Positions 7,994-16,576 of a stretch of DNA of 64,000 nt are shown in pieces (position 1 is the first letter of the stretch; each line of letters opens with the position of its first letter). This DNA comes from Clostridium_AT radicumherbarum (GTDB taxonomy: Bacteria; Bacillota; Clostridia; Clostridiales; Clostridiaceae). The notes beneath the pieces were generated by a model, which worked only from the letters and a program-made list of their open reading frames with translations, was not told where the DNA came from and did not search any database. The stretch is taken from the NCBI RefSeq assembly GCF_045310525.1, contig NZ_JBJHZY010000004.1, positions 62,001-126,000 on the forward strand, read 5' to 3'. Made by a program: the position numbers and the translations under genes.

Positions 7994-9118
7994 TTAAACT
8001 ACTGCTAATATTGGTAAAATATTATTATAATTTATGGAATATTCATGTTTATCAGTTTTGATTATCACTTCATTTGGTAAATTTAAAAATAAATCTTTTT
8101 CAAATACTAATTTATTATAGGCATAATCAAATAAATTAATAAAGTCTGCTCCTAAACCATGATCTGTTGATTTAAAAATCTCTCCATCTACCCTGTCTGT
8201 ATCTATTTCATTATAAATACATCTCTTAATTTTACTGCAGAATTCTCTTTTCTCTTTATTATTTATTAATTTATCTGTAGTTCCATGAAATGAAATGATA
8301 TCACAATTATTTGTAAAGCTTTTATACAGATAATTTAAATCATATATTTTATCATTTAAATTAAGTTTTCTTGCAAGATATTCAAATTCAACATTTAGAT
8401 TTAAATTTCCCACTTTATAACTCAAACATCTATTACTTAACAGATACTGTGGGTAAAGCCAGGAGGAATTATCTATTATATTTGAAAACAATCCAGGACA
8501 GAATCTATTGCATAAATAGCTTAAATATGCTCCTTGTGATTGGCCATAAATAATAACTTTTTGGGTATTGAAATTTAATTGGTTATTATATATTATATCC
8601 ATAACCTTTAATACAGCTGTAATATTATCTAATGCTTGAACTATACCCATATCATTAAAGTTTTCTAAAGTTTCACCTGATAAGTCTTCTTTCACATTTA
8701 AGTTAATATTATATTTACTACCTATTTGAATTAACTTATTAAAATCTGCTTTATTATTAATATTATATATTTCATTAATTTCATCTTGAGTAAAAATTTT
8801 ATTTAATGTATTAATGTCAAATTCAGGCATATTAATATTCTTAGTGTTTTGCATAAATTCATATCCAAAATAATCACACTGTATTGTAACTAGATTATAT
8901 TTATCAGCAAACTGCTGACGCATCTTCTTGTAAATATTAGAATTGGCGTTTCCACCGTAGCCTGCAATTAATAGTAAAATGCCTGTTTCTTCATTTATAC
9001 CTAAGTCTGGTTCTGAAAAATATACTTTTATTTTCCTTTCATTATAAGGTTCATTTATTAAGCTGTTAATGTATATACTGTTGTGCATATTTTCTAAGCT
9101 TTCATAATTCTTGGCCAT
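7994..9118 (-). CDS. Alpha/beta-hydrolase-like protein, resembles DUF2920 proteins of motility loci
   Basis: Protein of 374 residues. A nucleophile elbow GQSQGAY puts a serine at residue 194; an early glycine-rich turn (IAGYGGNANS, residues 51-60) could form the oxyanion hole, and STDHGLGADF near residue 325 could supply the histidine. No signal peptide or membrane segment is evident. From memory it resembles DUF2920 proteins found in Campylobacter and Clostridium flagellar glycosylation regions, whose activity is not established as far as I know. Its place between legB and legC suggests it modifies the nonulosonic acid, for example at an acyl group; that is inference. Confidence 0.6.
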   Translation of the reverse strand: MAKNYESLENMHNSIYINSLINEPYNERKIKVYFSEPDLGINEETGILLLIAGYGGNANSNIYKKMRQQFADKYNLVTIQCDYFGYEFMQNTKNINMPEFDINTLNKIFTQDEINEIYNINNKADFNKLIQIGSKYNINLNVKEDLSGETLENFNDMGIVQALDNITAVLKVMDIIYNNQLNFNTQKVIIYGQSQGAYLSYLCNRFCPGLFSNIIDNSSWLYPQYLLSNRCLSYKVGNLNLNVEFEYLARKLNLNDKIYDLNYLYKSFTNNCDIISFHGTTDKLINNKEKREFCSKIKRCIYNEIDTDRVDGEIFKSTDHGLGADFINLFDYAYNKLVFEKDLFLNLPNEVIIKTDKHEYSINYNNILPILAVV

Positions 9119-9151
9119 AAGACACCTACAATCTATGTATTATATTTAATG

Positions 9152-10144
9152 TTATACATTATAAATATCAGTTTTAAAATATTGCATATTGCTTTTTATC
9201 CAAAATATAGTTTCCTTGAGCCCTTCATCTAAACTATATTTTGGTGTCCACTGAGTCAATTCCCTAATTTTTGTGTTATCTGCCCAAAGCCTATTTACTT
9301 CACTATTTTGTGGCCTAATTCTTTCATCATCGCAAGTTATCTTAACATCTTCACCCAAAATATCTACAATCTTTTTCACTGTATCTCCAATAGAAATCTC
9401 GAAATTTGAGCCAGCATTCAGGACCTCACCAACAGTTTTATCACTTTCTGCTATCTTAATAAATGCTTCTGCAGTATCTTTCACATAGTTAAAATCTCTT
9501 GTTGGCGTTAAACTGCCAAGCTTTAATTCAGTTTTACCAGATAAGATTTGTGATATTATAGTTGGTATAACTGCCCTTGCTGACTGCCTAGGTCCATATG
9601 TATTAAAGGGTCTTATTGTTGCAACTGGAAGGTTAAAGCTCTTGTAAAAGCTTTCTGCAATTTTATCCGCACCTATTTTAGACGCAGAATAGGGAGATTG
9701 TCCTTGCATAGGATGTTTTTCGTCTATGGGCACATAAAGAGCTGTTCCATAGGTTTCGGATGTGGAAGTATGAATAATTTTTCCTATATCGTATTCCCTA
9801 CAGGCTTCAAGAACGTTTGTTGTACCTTCAACGTTAGTTCTGACATAAGCCATGGGAGACAAGTAAGAATAAGGTATTGCAATTAGTGCAGCTAAGTGAA
9901 ATACTACCTCTTGACCCTTTATAACTCTTTTCATGCCATCATATTCTCTTACATCACCAGTTACAACATTAATACTATTTTTTACTTCCTTATCAAAGGT
10001 ATCAATCCAGCCCCAATTGTTAAATGAATTATATTGAACCAATGCAGTTACTTTTGCTCCTATTTCAACTAGTCTTTCCGTCAAGTGACTTCCAATAAAG
10101 CCTTCTGAACCAGTGACTAAAACTTTCTTTCCTTTTAAATTCAT
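9152..10144 (-). CDS. legB: NAD-dependent sugar-nucleotide 4,6-dehydratase (LegB-type)
   Basis: Short-chain dehydrogenase/reductase-type epimerase/dehydratase of 330 residues. The N-terminus shows the Rossmann motif GSEGFIGSHL; the catalytic pair is in YSASKIGAD (YxxxK), and TSTSETYG supplies the active-site Thr/Ser. In the Campylobacter legionaminic pathway this family converts nucleotide-linked GlcNAc to the 4-keto-6-deoxy sugar used by LegC. Its ATG overlaps the legH stop as ATGA, showing tight coupling. The exact substrate (GDP- or UDP-sugar) is inferred from the accompanying PtmE homologue. Confidence 0.85.
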   Translation of the reverse strand: MNLKGKKVLVTGSEGFIGSHLTERLVEIGAKVTALVQYNSFNNWGWIDTFDKEVKNSINVVTGDVREYDGMKRVIKGQEVVFHLAALIAIPYSYLSPMAYVRTNVEGTTNVLEACREYDIGKIIHTSTSETYGTALYVPIDEKHPMQGQSPYSASKIGADKIAESFYKSFNLPVATIRPFNTYGPRQSARAVIPTIISQILSGKTELKLGSLTPTRDFNYVKDTAEAFIKIAESDKTVGEVLNAGSNFEISIGDTVKKIVDILGEDVKITCDDERIRPQNSEVNRLWADNTKIRELTQWTPKYSLDEGLKETIFWIKSNMQYFKTDIYNV

Positions 10145-10827
10145 CTCTTTTGCTCCTTATAAGTATTGATATATTGTCCTTTATAATTTTCTTTGATTTT
10201 TATTACTTTAGCAGGAACTCCAACAGCCAGTACATTATCATCTATATTATTAATCACTACTGCACCTGCACCAATAGTAACATTACTTCCTATGTTTATA
10301 CCTTGTAAAATTGAGCTTCCAATACCAATATGAGTGTTATTTCCTATATTTACATCTCCACCAATAGCCACATTAGGAGATATATGAGTATTATTCCCGA
10401 TATTGCAGTCGTGCTCTATTATACTTCCAGTATTCACTATACAATTTATTCCCAAAAGACTACCTGCATTTATTATTGCACCAGGCATTATGCAAGTACC
10501 TTCCCCAATACTTGTATATTTAGAAATTATTGAATTTTTATGTCTCAAAACTGGAAGGTTAAATCCTATTGATTTTAATTTGTTATAGATTAGCTGTCTT
10601 GAATTAATATTATTAAGTGCACCCACACATATAAATGCGTTATGTACACCACTATTAAATATTTGAATTAATCTATTATCATCACCTATTACAGGTACAT
10701 CTAGTATATTGAATAATTTTTCAGTTTTATCCGTAATTCCTATTATTTCATATTCATTTGTGCTTTTAATAATATCAATAACAACCTTACAATGTCCACC
10801 TGCGCCTATTAGAACAATTTTTTTCAT
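10141..10827 (-). CDS. legH: Sugar N-acyltransferase with left-handed beta-helix (LegH/NeuD family)
   Basis: 228-residue NeuD-type protein. An N-terminal nucleotide-sugar-binding Rossmann-like segment (VLIGAGGHCKVVIDII) is followed from about residue 95 by hexapeptide repeats (IGEGTCIMPGAII, IGNNTHISPNVAIGG, IGSNVTIGAGAVV) forming a left-handed beta-helix. In legionaminic acid synthesis LegH acetylates the 4-amino group added by LegC. It sits between legG and legB and overlaps legB by 4 bp. It could transfer an acyl group other than acetyl, since Clostridium flagellin glycans are reported with unusual N-substituents. Confidence 0.83.
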   Translation of the reverse strand: MKKIVLIGAGGHCKVVIDIIKSTNEYEIIGITDKTEKLFNILDVPVIGDDNRLIQIFNSGVHNAFICVGALNNINSRQLIYNKLKSIGFNLPVLRHKNSIISKYTSIGEGTCIMPGAIINAGSLLGINCIVNTGSIIEHDCNIGNNTHISPNVAIGGDVNIGNNTHIGIGSSILQGINIGSNVTIGAGAVVINNIDDNVLAVGVPAKVIKIKENYKGQYINTYKEQKR

Positions 10828-10843
10828 ATTTATGAACCTCTTT

Positions 10844-11995
10844 TTAATAAGTAAGTCTTTTTTTTAATAAATCCTTGTCTATATTTGTTGATTTTAAAAT
10901 ATTAACTATCTTCTTACTAACGTTTCCATCACCATATACATTTTCTATAAAATTAAGATTAGTTCTAAACTCCTTATCGAATAAAGCTTTATTAATAGCT
11001 TGAATTATTTCGTTTATATCATAGCTTACATCAATAATATTTTTATTTCTTAGTCTTCCCTTTTGTCTATCTCCGATGTTTACTACTGGCTTTTTAAAAA
11101 TAGGAGATTCTATTATGCCACTTGATGAGTTACCAATCATTACATCAGAGTTCTTTAATAAACTTAAATATTTTCTTTGACCTAGACTATAAAAAATAAA
11201 AGCATTTTTGTTATATTTAGCAAAATCGTTGATTTTATCGATAATTACTTTACTACCAAAGTCAGCATTTGGATATGTAAATATAAATTCTGCATCAAAC
11301 ACCTTTAAAGCTGCTAGCATGTTACTTACTTGAAATTCAATATTTTCGATTTCTAATGTTTCTGGATGAAATGTTATCAAAAAAATATGTTTATCAAATT
11401 TTATCTTTAGTTCTTTCTCTATTTCATATTTGTCTAAAAGATTTATTCTTTGTACATTTTCTAAGGCAGCTTGACCAACATTATAAACTTTCGTAGGATC
11501 TTCTCCCATCATTATTATTCTTTCTTTATAAATTTCTGAACCAGCAAAGTGAATATGTGCCATTTTTGTTATTGCATGTCTTATCTGTTCATCAACAGCT
11601 CCTTCTGTTGATTCACCACCATTCATATGAGAAATTGGTATATTCATCATCATGGCGCAAGCAGCCGCAATAAAGGTTTCGTATCTATCACCTAATATAA
11701 GTAAAGTGTCGGGTTTTAACCTATCAAAACACTGAGCCATTTGAATCATTTCTAGTCCCATGGATTTAACTAAGGAGCTTTTTTGAACTGAATTTATTAT
11801 CATGTCTATTTCTTCATCAATTAAAAATCCATCTTTTTTTATTTGATCTACTGTATATCCATAATCTTTAACTAAATGGTTGCCTGTAACAACAATCTGC
11901 AGTTGCAAGTCTTCATCATTTTGTATTTCTTTCATTGTCCAATATAATAAACCATATTCAGATCTTGTACCAGTTACAACAAGAATTTTTTTCAT
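10844..11995 (-). CDS. legG: UDP/GDP-sugar 2-epimerase, hydrolysing (LegG/NeuC family)
   Basis: 383-residue member of the UDP-GlcNAc 2-epimerase fold. It begins KKILVVTGTRSEYGLLYW and carries GDRYETFIAA, GGESTEGAVDEQIRHAI and GNSSSGIIESP, all typical of NeuC/LegG. It releases nucleotide and inverts C2 to give the free 6-deoxy-mannose derivative used by LegI. The ATG at 11995 is preferred over an upstream GTG because AGTAGGTG lies just before it. The gene lies 9 bp after legI. A run of eight A residues near its 3' end is the only homopolymer of note. Confidence 0.85.
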   Translation of the reverse strand: MKKILVVTGTRSEYGLLYWTMKEIQNDEDLQLQIVVTGNHLVKDYGYTVDQIKKDGFLIDEEIDMIINSVQKSSLVKSMGLEMIQMAQCFDRLKPDTLLILGDRYETFIAAACAMMMNIPISHMNGGESTEGAVDEQIRHAITKMAHIHFAGSEIYKERIIMMGEDPTKVYNVGQAALENVQRINLLDKYEIEKELKIKFDKHIFLITFHPETLEIENIEFQVSNMLAALKVFDAEFIFTYPNADFGSKVIIDKINDFAKYNKNAFIFYSLGQRKYLSLLKNSDVMIGNSSSGIIESPIFKKPVVNIGDRQKGRLRNKNIIDVSYDINEIIQAINKALFDKEFRTNLNFIENVYGDGNVSKKIVNILKSTNIDKDLLKKRLTY

Positions 11996-12004
11996 TATAA
12001 ACAC

Positions 12005-13021
12005 CTACTTAACATTACTAAACGTAATTAAATGATCAGCATAAATATCACTTATAGCTATCTTACCAATTATCATATCTACCAAATACGGACTAATACC
12101 ATTTCCAGGTCTCTTAAAGGCTATATTTTCATAGCTAATAGTTTCACCTTCTCTAATATTAGCTTTTGCAACAATACTTTTTCTTGCTATTTTTTTCGTA
12201 TTCTCTTCACTAATGCTGCATTTTTTTATACCATTTCCAAAGGCTTTTTCTATATTTCTTATACTAGTTACCATATTCTTTAATTCATCCGGATTTAATG
12301 ATGCTCTATGATCTGGTCCCTCCATGTTTTTATCCAAGGTAAAATGTTTTTCAATAATTTCAGCACCTAAAGTTACTGCTGCTATTGGCACCTCTATACC
12401 GATTGTATGATCAGAATATCCCACAGGTAAATTAAACGCATTTCTCATTGTAAGCATAGCATTTAGGTTTACATCTTCGTATTTGGTTGGATAATTTGAA
12501 GTGCAGTGCAATAATTTAATAGTAACATCCTCAGTTTCCTTAATTACATTTACAGCACTTTCTACTTCACCTAAATTAGCCATTCCAGTGGAAACTATCA
12601 TAGGCTTTTTTAACTTTGAAATATATTTTAATAGTGGTATATTAGTTAAATCACCTGAACTTACTTTATAAATTGGTATATCAACTTTCTCTAATAGATC
12701 AACACTTTCAAAATCAAAAGGAGTTGATAAAAACATTATACCCTTTTCATCACAATATTCTTTTAAAATAATATGTTCATTAAAAGACAATTCTAAGTTT
12801 TTAAGCATTTTATATTGATTGCCTTCGCCGGTAGTTTCCTTTTGATAATTTGCTTTAGGAGCATCCTTTGTAACGAGGTTTTCAGCTTTAAAGGTTTGAA
12901 ATTTAACTGCATCTGCCCCTGCTTCCACTGCAGCATCTATTAGTTTTTTAGCAATATTTATATCGCCGTTATGATTTACACCCGCTTCTGCAATTATAAA
13001 GACATGATTACAATTCAGCAT
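12005..13021 (-). CDS. legI: Legionaminic acid synthase (LegI/NeuB family)
   Basis: PEP-dependent condensing enzyme forming the nine-carbon sugar. The 338-residue product has the NeuB barrel (FIIAEAGVNHNG near residues 8-19, DAVKFQTFKAENL, PIYKVSSGDL, STGMANLGE, HCTSNYP, GYSDHTIG) and a C-terminal antifreeze-like/SAF domain from about residue 280. An AAGGAG ribosome site precedes the ATG, which lies within the last codons of legF. Sequence alone does not separate legionaminate, neuraminate and pseudaminate synthases; the presence of LegB, LegC, LegH, LegG and PtmE favours legionaminate. Confidence 0.87.
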   Translation of the reverse strand: MLNCNHVFIIAEAGVNHNGDINIAKKLIDAAVEAGADAVKFQTFKAENLVTKDAPKANYQKETTGEGNQYKMLKNLELSFNEHIILKEYCDEKGIMFLSTPFDFESVDLLEKVDIPIYKVSSGDLTNIPLLKYISKLKKPMIVSTGMANLGEVESAVNVIKETEDVTIKLLHCTSNYPTKYEDVNLNAMLTMRNAFNLPVGYSDHTIGIEVPIAAVTLGAEIIEKHFTLDKNMEGPDHRASLNPDELKNMVTSIRNIEKAFGNGIKKCSISEENTKKIARKSIVAKANIREGETISYENIAFKRPGNGISPYLVDMIIGKIAISDIYADHLITFSNVK

Positions 13022-13718
13022 TATTTTTCTCCTTCATTAATAGCTCCGCAAATCTGAAATCCATAATATCATCTATATCTAATGAGCTTAACTTATCCAT
13101 TATATAAGGAATTGTATTTTCAGTATACCAGTTATTATATCTTTGTAATATTTCTGTCTTAGCTAAGTATAATGCACCATTTAAGCTATAAACCTTTGGT
13201 ATATCTTGTCTTCTTGCATAAAATGTATTATTACCTATAAAGTCTTTTAAAAAACCATTTTCTATCTTTTTCATCCAGTAGGGATTTGATTCACTTTCGC
13301 ATACACTAACAATAGAATCTGCCTCTTCATTAAACAGCTTTTCTATAGCACCATCAATTTGATTTACTTTTCTAAATGGAGAAGTACATTGCAGACACAT
13401 TATATAATCATAATTAAACTTTTTCTCATGCAGCCAATTAACGGCATGTAGTATTGGCTGTATGCCAGGAGTATCATCACAAGATAACTCTTCTGGTCTT
13501 AGAAAAGGAATTTCTGCACCGAATCTTTTACTAACTTCCGCTATTTCCTTATCATCTGTAGTAACTATAAGTTTGTCTGTATACTTGCTTTTTAATGTTT
13601 CCTCTATTGAATATGCAATTAATGGTTTCCCATTTAGGTCCTTTATATTTTTGCCCGGAATTCCTTTAGATCCTCCACGGGCAGGTATTATCGCAAGTAC
13701 TTTTTTATTTCCTATCAT
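13008..13718 (-). CDS. legF: CMP-legionaminic acid synthetase (LegF/NeuA family cytidylyltransferase)
   Basis: 236-residue cytidylyltransferase that activates the nonulosonic acid for transfer. The P-loop-like segment IIPARGGSKGIPGKN occupies residues 9-23, followed by TTDDKEIAEVSKRFGAEIPF and LQCTSPFR, all NeuA signatures. The frame is open to 13742 but the ATG at 13718 begins 2 bp after the ptmE stop and gives the normal family N-terminus. The product CMP-sugar is the expected donor for the Maf proteins of the same island. Confidence 0.87.
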   Translation of the reverse strand: MIGNKKVLAIIPARGGSKGIPGKNIKDLNGKPLIAYSIEETLKSKYTDKLIVTTDDKEIAEVSKRFGAEIPFLRPEELSCDDTPGIQPILHAVNWLHEKKFNYDYIMCLQCTSPFRKVNQIDGAIEKLFNEEADSIVSVCESESNPYWMKKIENGFLKDFIGNNTFYARRQDIPKVYSLNGALYLAKTEILQRYNNWYTENTIPYIMDKLSSLDIDDIMDFRFAELLMKEKNNAEL

Positions 13719-13719
13719 T

Positions 13720-14790
13720 TTATTCGCCTTCTTTATCTGCACATATTAGTTCATAAATATCTTCATTAACCTTAGTATAATCTTCTATTTTACCAATATC
13801 CATCCAATAATCTTTTATTTCATAACTTCCTACACTCATGCTTCTTTCAATGCAGATATTAATTAAATCCGTTATTTCAAAATACTCATTATTAGGAATC
13901 AACTCAATAATCTCAGAATTTAAACAATAAATTCCCGCATTAATTAAGTATTCAATAACAGGTTTTTCTTTAATTTCTTTTATTTTATTGTTATTTGCAT
14001 CAACAACACCATAAGGTATTTGAAAAGTATTCTTCCTTGTTCCTACAGTTACATCAAACTTATTTTCTAAATGAAATTTCATCATATTCTCTACATTTAA
14101 ATTAGTAAAAATATCACCATTTATCACAAAAAAAGCTGAATCTATATAATCTTTTGCTAGCTTTATTCCTCCAGCTGTACCTAATCTTTTTGTTTCTTTA
14201 ACATAATTTATTTTAACACCATGTGCAAACCCATCTTGAAAATAGTTTTCTATTATTTCAGATTTATAATTAACTGAAAGTAATATTTTGTTATACCCAT
14301 ATTGTTTAAAATTATTAATTGTATGCTGTAAAATTGGATCTTCTCCAACTTTAAGCATTGGCTTTGGAATTTCTTTCGTTAAATCTTTTAATCTTGTCCC
14401 TAGACCTCCTGCCATTATTATTACAGGATTCTCCTTGCCTTGTGGAAGTAATATATCATTAATACTTATTAAATCTATTACTTTATTATCATTATCTACT
14501 ATCGGAATATCTTTAACAGCTTTCTTAATAAATAAGTCTTTGATTTCTTCTCTTGTCATGCCTTGTTTTACACTTATAGGATTAAGATGTACAATATCTT
14601 CTACTGGAGCTTCTAGGGATATTCCTTTTAATATAGCTCTTCTTATATCACCATCAGTAATTGTTCCTATAAGTGTTTCATTTTCATTAACTAAAAGAGC
14701 AATTCCTCTAGCACCTAAATCTATTGATTGAAGTACCTTTAGTATTGTGTAATTTTTATAAACTAACAAATTATTTATATTATTTTTCAT
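13720..14790 (-). CDS. ptmE: CBS-domain sugar-1-phosphate guanylyltransferase, PtmE type
   Basis: 356-residue two-part protein: two CBS motifs in residues 1-110 (one with TITDGDIRRAIL) and a nucleotidyltransferase domain from about residue 118, with MAGGLGTRLKDLTKEIPKPM as the nucleotide and metal site and NGDIFTNL as the acidic motif. In Campylobacter PtmE makes the GDP-sugar that enters legionaminic acid synthesis. The frame extends to 14802; ATG 14790 is favoured by spacing from AAGGG. It is the first gene of the sugar operon proper, after a 180-bp gap downstream of the second maf that holds a hairpin. Confidence 0.83.
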   Translation of the reverse strand: MKNNINNLLVYKNYTILKVLQSIDLGARGIALLVNENETLIGTITDGDIRRAILKGISLEAPVEDIVHLNPISVKQGMTREEIKDLFIKKAVKDIPIVDNDNKVIDLISINDILLPQGKENPVIIMAGGLGTRLKDLTKEIPKPMLKVGEDPILQHTINNFKQYGYNKILLSVNYKSEIIENYFQDGFAHGVKINYVKETKRLGTAGGIKLAKDYIDSAFFVINGDIFTNLNVENMMKFHLENKFDVTVGTRKNTFQIPYGVVDANNNKIKEIKEKPVIEYLINAGIYCLNSEIIELIPNNEYFEITDLINICIERSMSVGSYEIKDYWMDIGKIEDYTKVNEDIYELICADKEGE

Positions 14791-14848
14791 TTTCTTCATC
14801 ACCCTTGACTTTAATTAATAGATATATAATTTATCGTTTATAAAACAT

Positions 14849-14873
14849 AAATCTATAGATTAACTATAGATTT
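14849..14873. repeat. Perfect 10-bp inverted repeat between maf and ptmE
   Basis: A stem AAATCTATAG/CTATAGATTT with a 5-base loop lies in the gap upstream of ptmE. No strong T-run follows, so it is not a clear terminator; it could be an operator or an RNA stability hairpin. Confidence 0.6.
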
Positions 14874-14972
14874 AAAATATATTACCTTAATTATCATATT
14901 ATATTATAAAATTCTATCATCAATAATGATTAAGATGAACTTCTAAATAGGCTTGTGTCAGATATCTAAATA

Positions 14973-16214
14973 CTACAATGCATCTAGTAAATCGCAATTC
15001 TTAGTGCCTTCAATTCTAGCACCATTGCTGCAATTTATGTATTCAATTTTTCCATGTTGATTTATAGTTTTTTCAATCCAATACTTATAATATAATAGAA
15101 CATCAGTTGTCTGCAGCATTTCCCCATTTACACTTTCAACCTGTTTAAAAGCTCCATTCCCTGGTATGCTGTTATCATGGGCATATAAATCACAGTGGCT
15201 CCTATTACCTATATAGGCTAAGTCCTGTCCTAAAAATATTATTTTCTTCGCTTTCCCATAAATAGCTATACTTAAAACAGCAGTAGCTACAGACTTTCCT
15301 GTGTCAATTACAATATTATTTCCTTTATCTTCATTATAAAAAATATACTTAGGTCCCTTATAAATCGAAACAGCTAGATTTGAAGCTGTACTTAAGAAAC
15401 ATAATGGAATATTTAAGTCTTCATACCCTTTTATTTGATTGTATATAATTTTGTGAGGATCTATTATGCAAATCATATCAGGAATGATATCATTATTTAT
15501 TAGAGCTTTAAGTGCGCTTCCAACAACAAATACTTTTACCTTTTTCCTAATGGTCTTTAATTTTTCAATATTCTCGTTTAGCGATGGACCTGCAGAAACT
15601 ATTATAATGTTTTCATTTATAAAACTATAGTTCTGGAAGTAGTTTGCAATATCTTCAATGCTAAGCCTAGTATTCATAATTTCATTTCCAGACATCAATT
15701 CATTGTCTTTCATTACGCCTGTTTTACCAAGTTCGTAACTATTTAACACATTTCTTAAATCAATAAATTTTTCTGGTAAGCAATTTAGAGCGGGTCTAAA
15801 AATCAGCAAATCTTCTACCATATTTATTTTTCTTGAAAATTCCTCAATAATCTCTTTTGAATACCCAAAATAGAGTTTAACTCTTTTATCCTTTAAAATT
15901 GATTCAACTAATTCATAGGTGCTTGTCACATTAATTAAATCTTCATCTACATCAAAAATGTATACCATGGTATCTGATTCAATTTTTTTTAATAGTTCAT
16001 AAATATGATAGCCAAGCCCCAATCCATATACTACTATCACCTTTTTACCAATATATATTTTTTTATTATTATCTATAAATGTTTCAGCCTCTTTAGAAGG
16101 GTAATATTTACTATGCATATAAGTGTTATTTACACGTAAAGTTTTATTTCCTTCTCTTGTATCTAAAATTTCAATATCTCTGTTATGTACAAACACTTTT
16201 AACACTTCCAACAT
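14973..16214 (-). CDS. Maf-family flagellin glycosyltransferase (second copy, short form)
   Basis: 413-residue motility accessory factor (DUF115/MptE-like). The central domain carries IIVSAGPSLNENIE (near residue 205), VVGSALKALINN and FLGQDLAYIGNRSH, all Maf hallmarks. Proteins of this family transfer nonulosonic acids from CMP-sugar to Ser/Thr of flagellin before export. The N-terminal part contains a nucleotide-binding-like strand VIVVYGLGLGYH. It is shorter than the other Maf at 16577-18343, mainly lacking its long C-terminal helical region. It directly follows the small unknown gene at 16215-16562. Confidence 0.82.
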   Translation of the reverse strand: MLEVLKVFVHNRDIEILDTREGNKTLRVNNTYMHSKYYPSKEAETFIDNNKKIYIGKKVIVVYGLGLGYHIYELLKKIESDTMVYIFDVDEDLINVTSTYELVESILKDKRVKLYFGYSKEIIEEFSRKINMVEDLLIFRPALNCLPEKFIDLRNVLNSYELGKTGVMKDNELMSGNEIMNTRLSIEDIANYFQNYSFINENIIIVSAGPSLNENIEKLKTIRKKVKVFVVGSALKALINNDIIPDMICIIDPHKIIYNQIKGYEDLNIPLCFLSTASNLAVSIYKGPKYIFYNEDKGNNIVIDTGKSVATAVLSIAIYGKAKKIIFLGQDLAYIGNRSHCDLYAHDNSIPGNGAFKQVESVNGEMLQTTDVLLYYKYWIEKTINQHGKIEYINCSNGARIEGTKNCDLLDAL

Positions 16215-16562
16215 TTAATTGTTACTATAGGTCACTACATTATTATTTATATTTTGTACAATAGGCAGTAACTCATATTGCAATAAGTCACCTATTAATA
16301 CATAATCTTGGTTCTCAAAAGCTTCAACTAATTCCTTTAATTTATCGTTTATACTATTTAGTTCATCTTCATTACTTAATACTGAAGAGTTTACTGCAGC
16401 TTCAATAAACCATTGCAATCCATCTATTATAGTAATCATAAGTTCAGCTCCATTAGCTTCATCATAGCTTTGAAAATACTCGGAAGTTCTAATTATTCCA
16501 GAAGCTAATTTCTCGCCATAGTCCTTCATAGTTAACAATAATTCTAAATTATCATTTTTCAT
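16215..16562 (-). CDS. Unknown small protein between two Maf genes
   Basis: Not recognised. The 115-residue product starts at the ATG at 16562, preceded by GGGGGAT, 14 bp after the upstream maf; its stop abuts the start of the next maf with no gap. The sequence is acidic, predicted mostly helical, with two amphipathic helices around TIIDGLQWFIEAAVNS and DELNSINDKLKELVEAFE, one tryptophan and no cysteine, signal peptide or membrane segment. Its sandwiched position suggests a partner or regulator of Maf activity, perhaps a chaperone-like adaptor; that is inference only. Confidence 0.75.
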   Translation of the reverse strand: MKNDNLELLLTMKDYGEKLASGIIRTSEYFQSYDEANGAELMITIIDGLQWFIEAAVNSSVLSNEDELNSINDKLKELVEAFENQDYVLIGDLLQYELLPIVQNINNNVVTYSNN

Positions 16563-16576
16563 AATTATCCCCCAAA

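Noticed and set aside
10857..10867. A8/T8 homopolymer at the end of legG as a phase-variation tract
   Set aside because: Only eight bases, in an AT-rich genome, and a slip would change just the last few residues.
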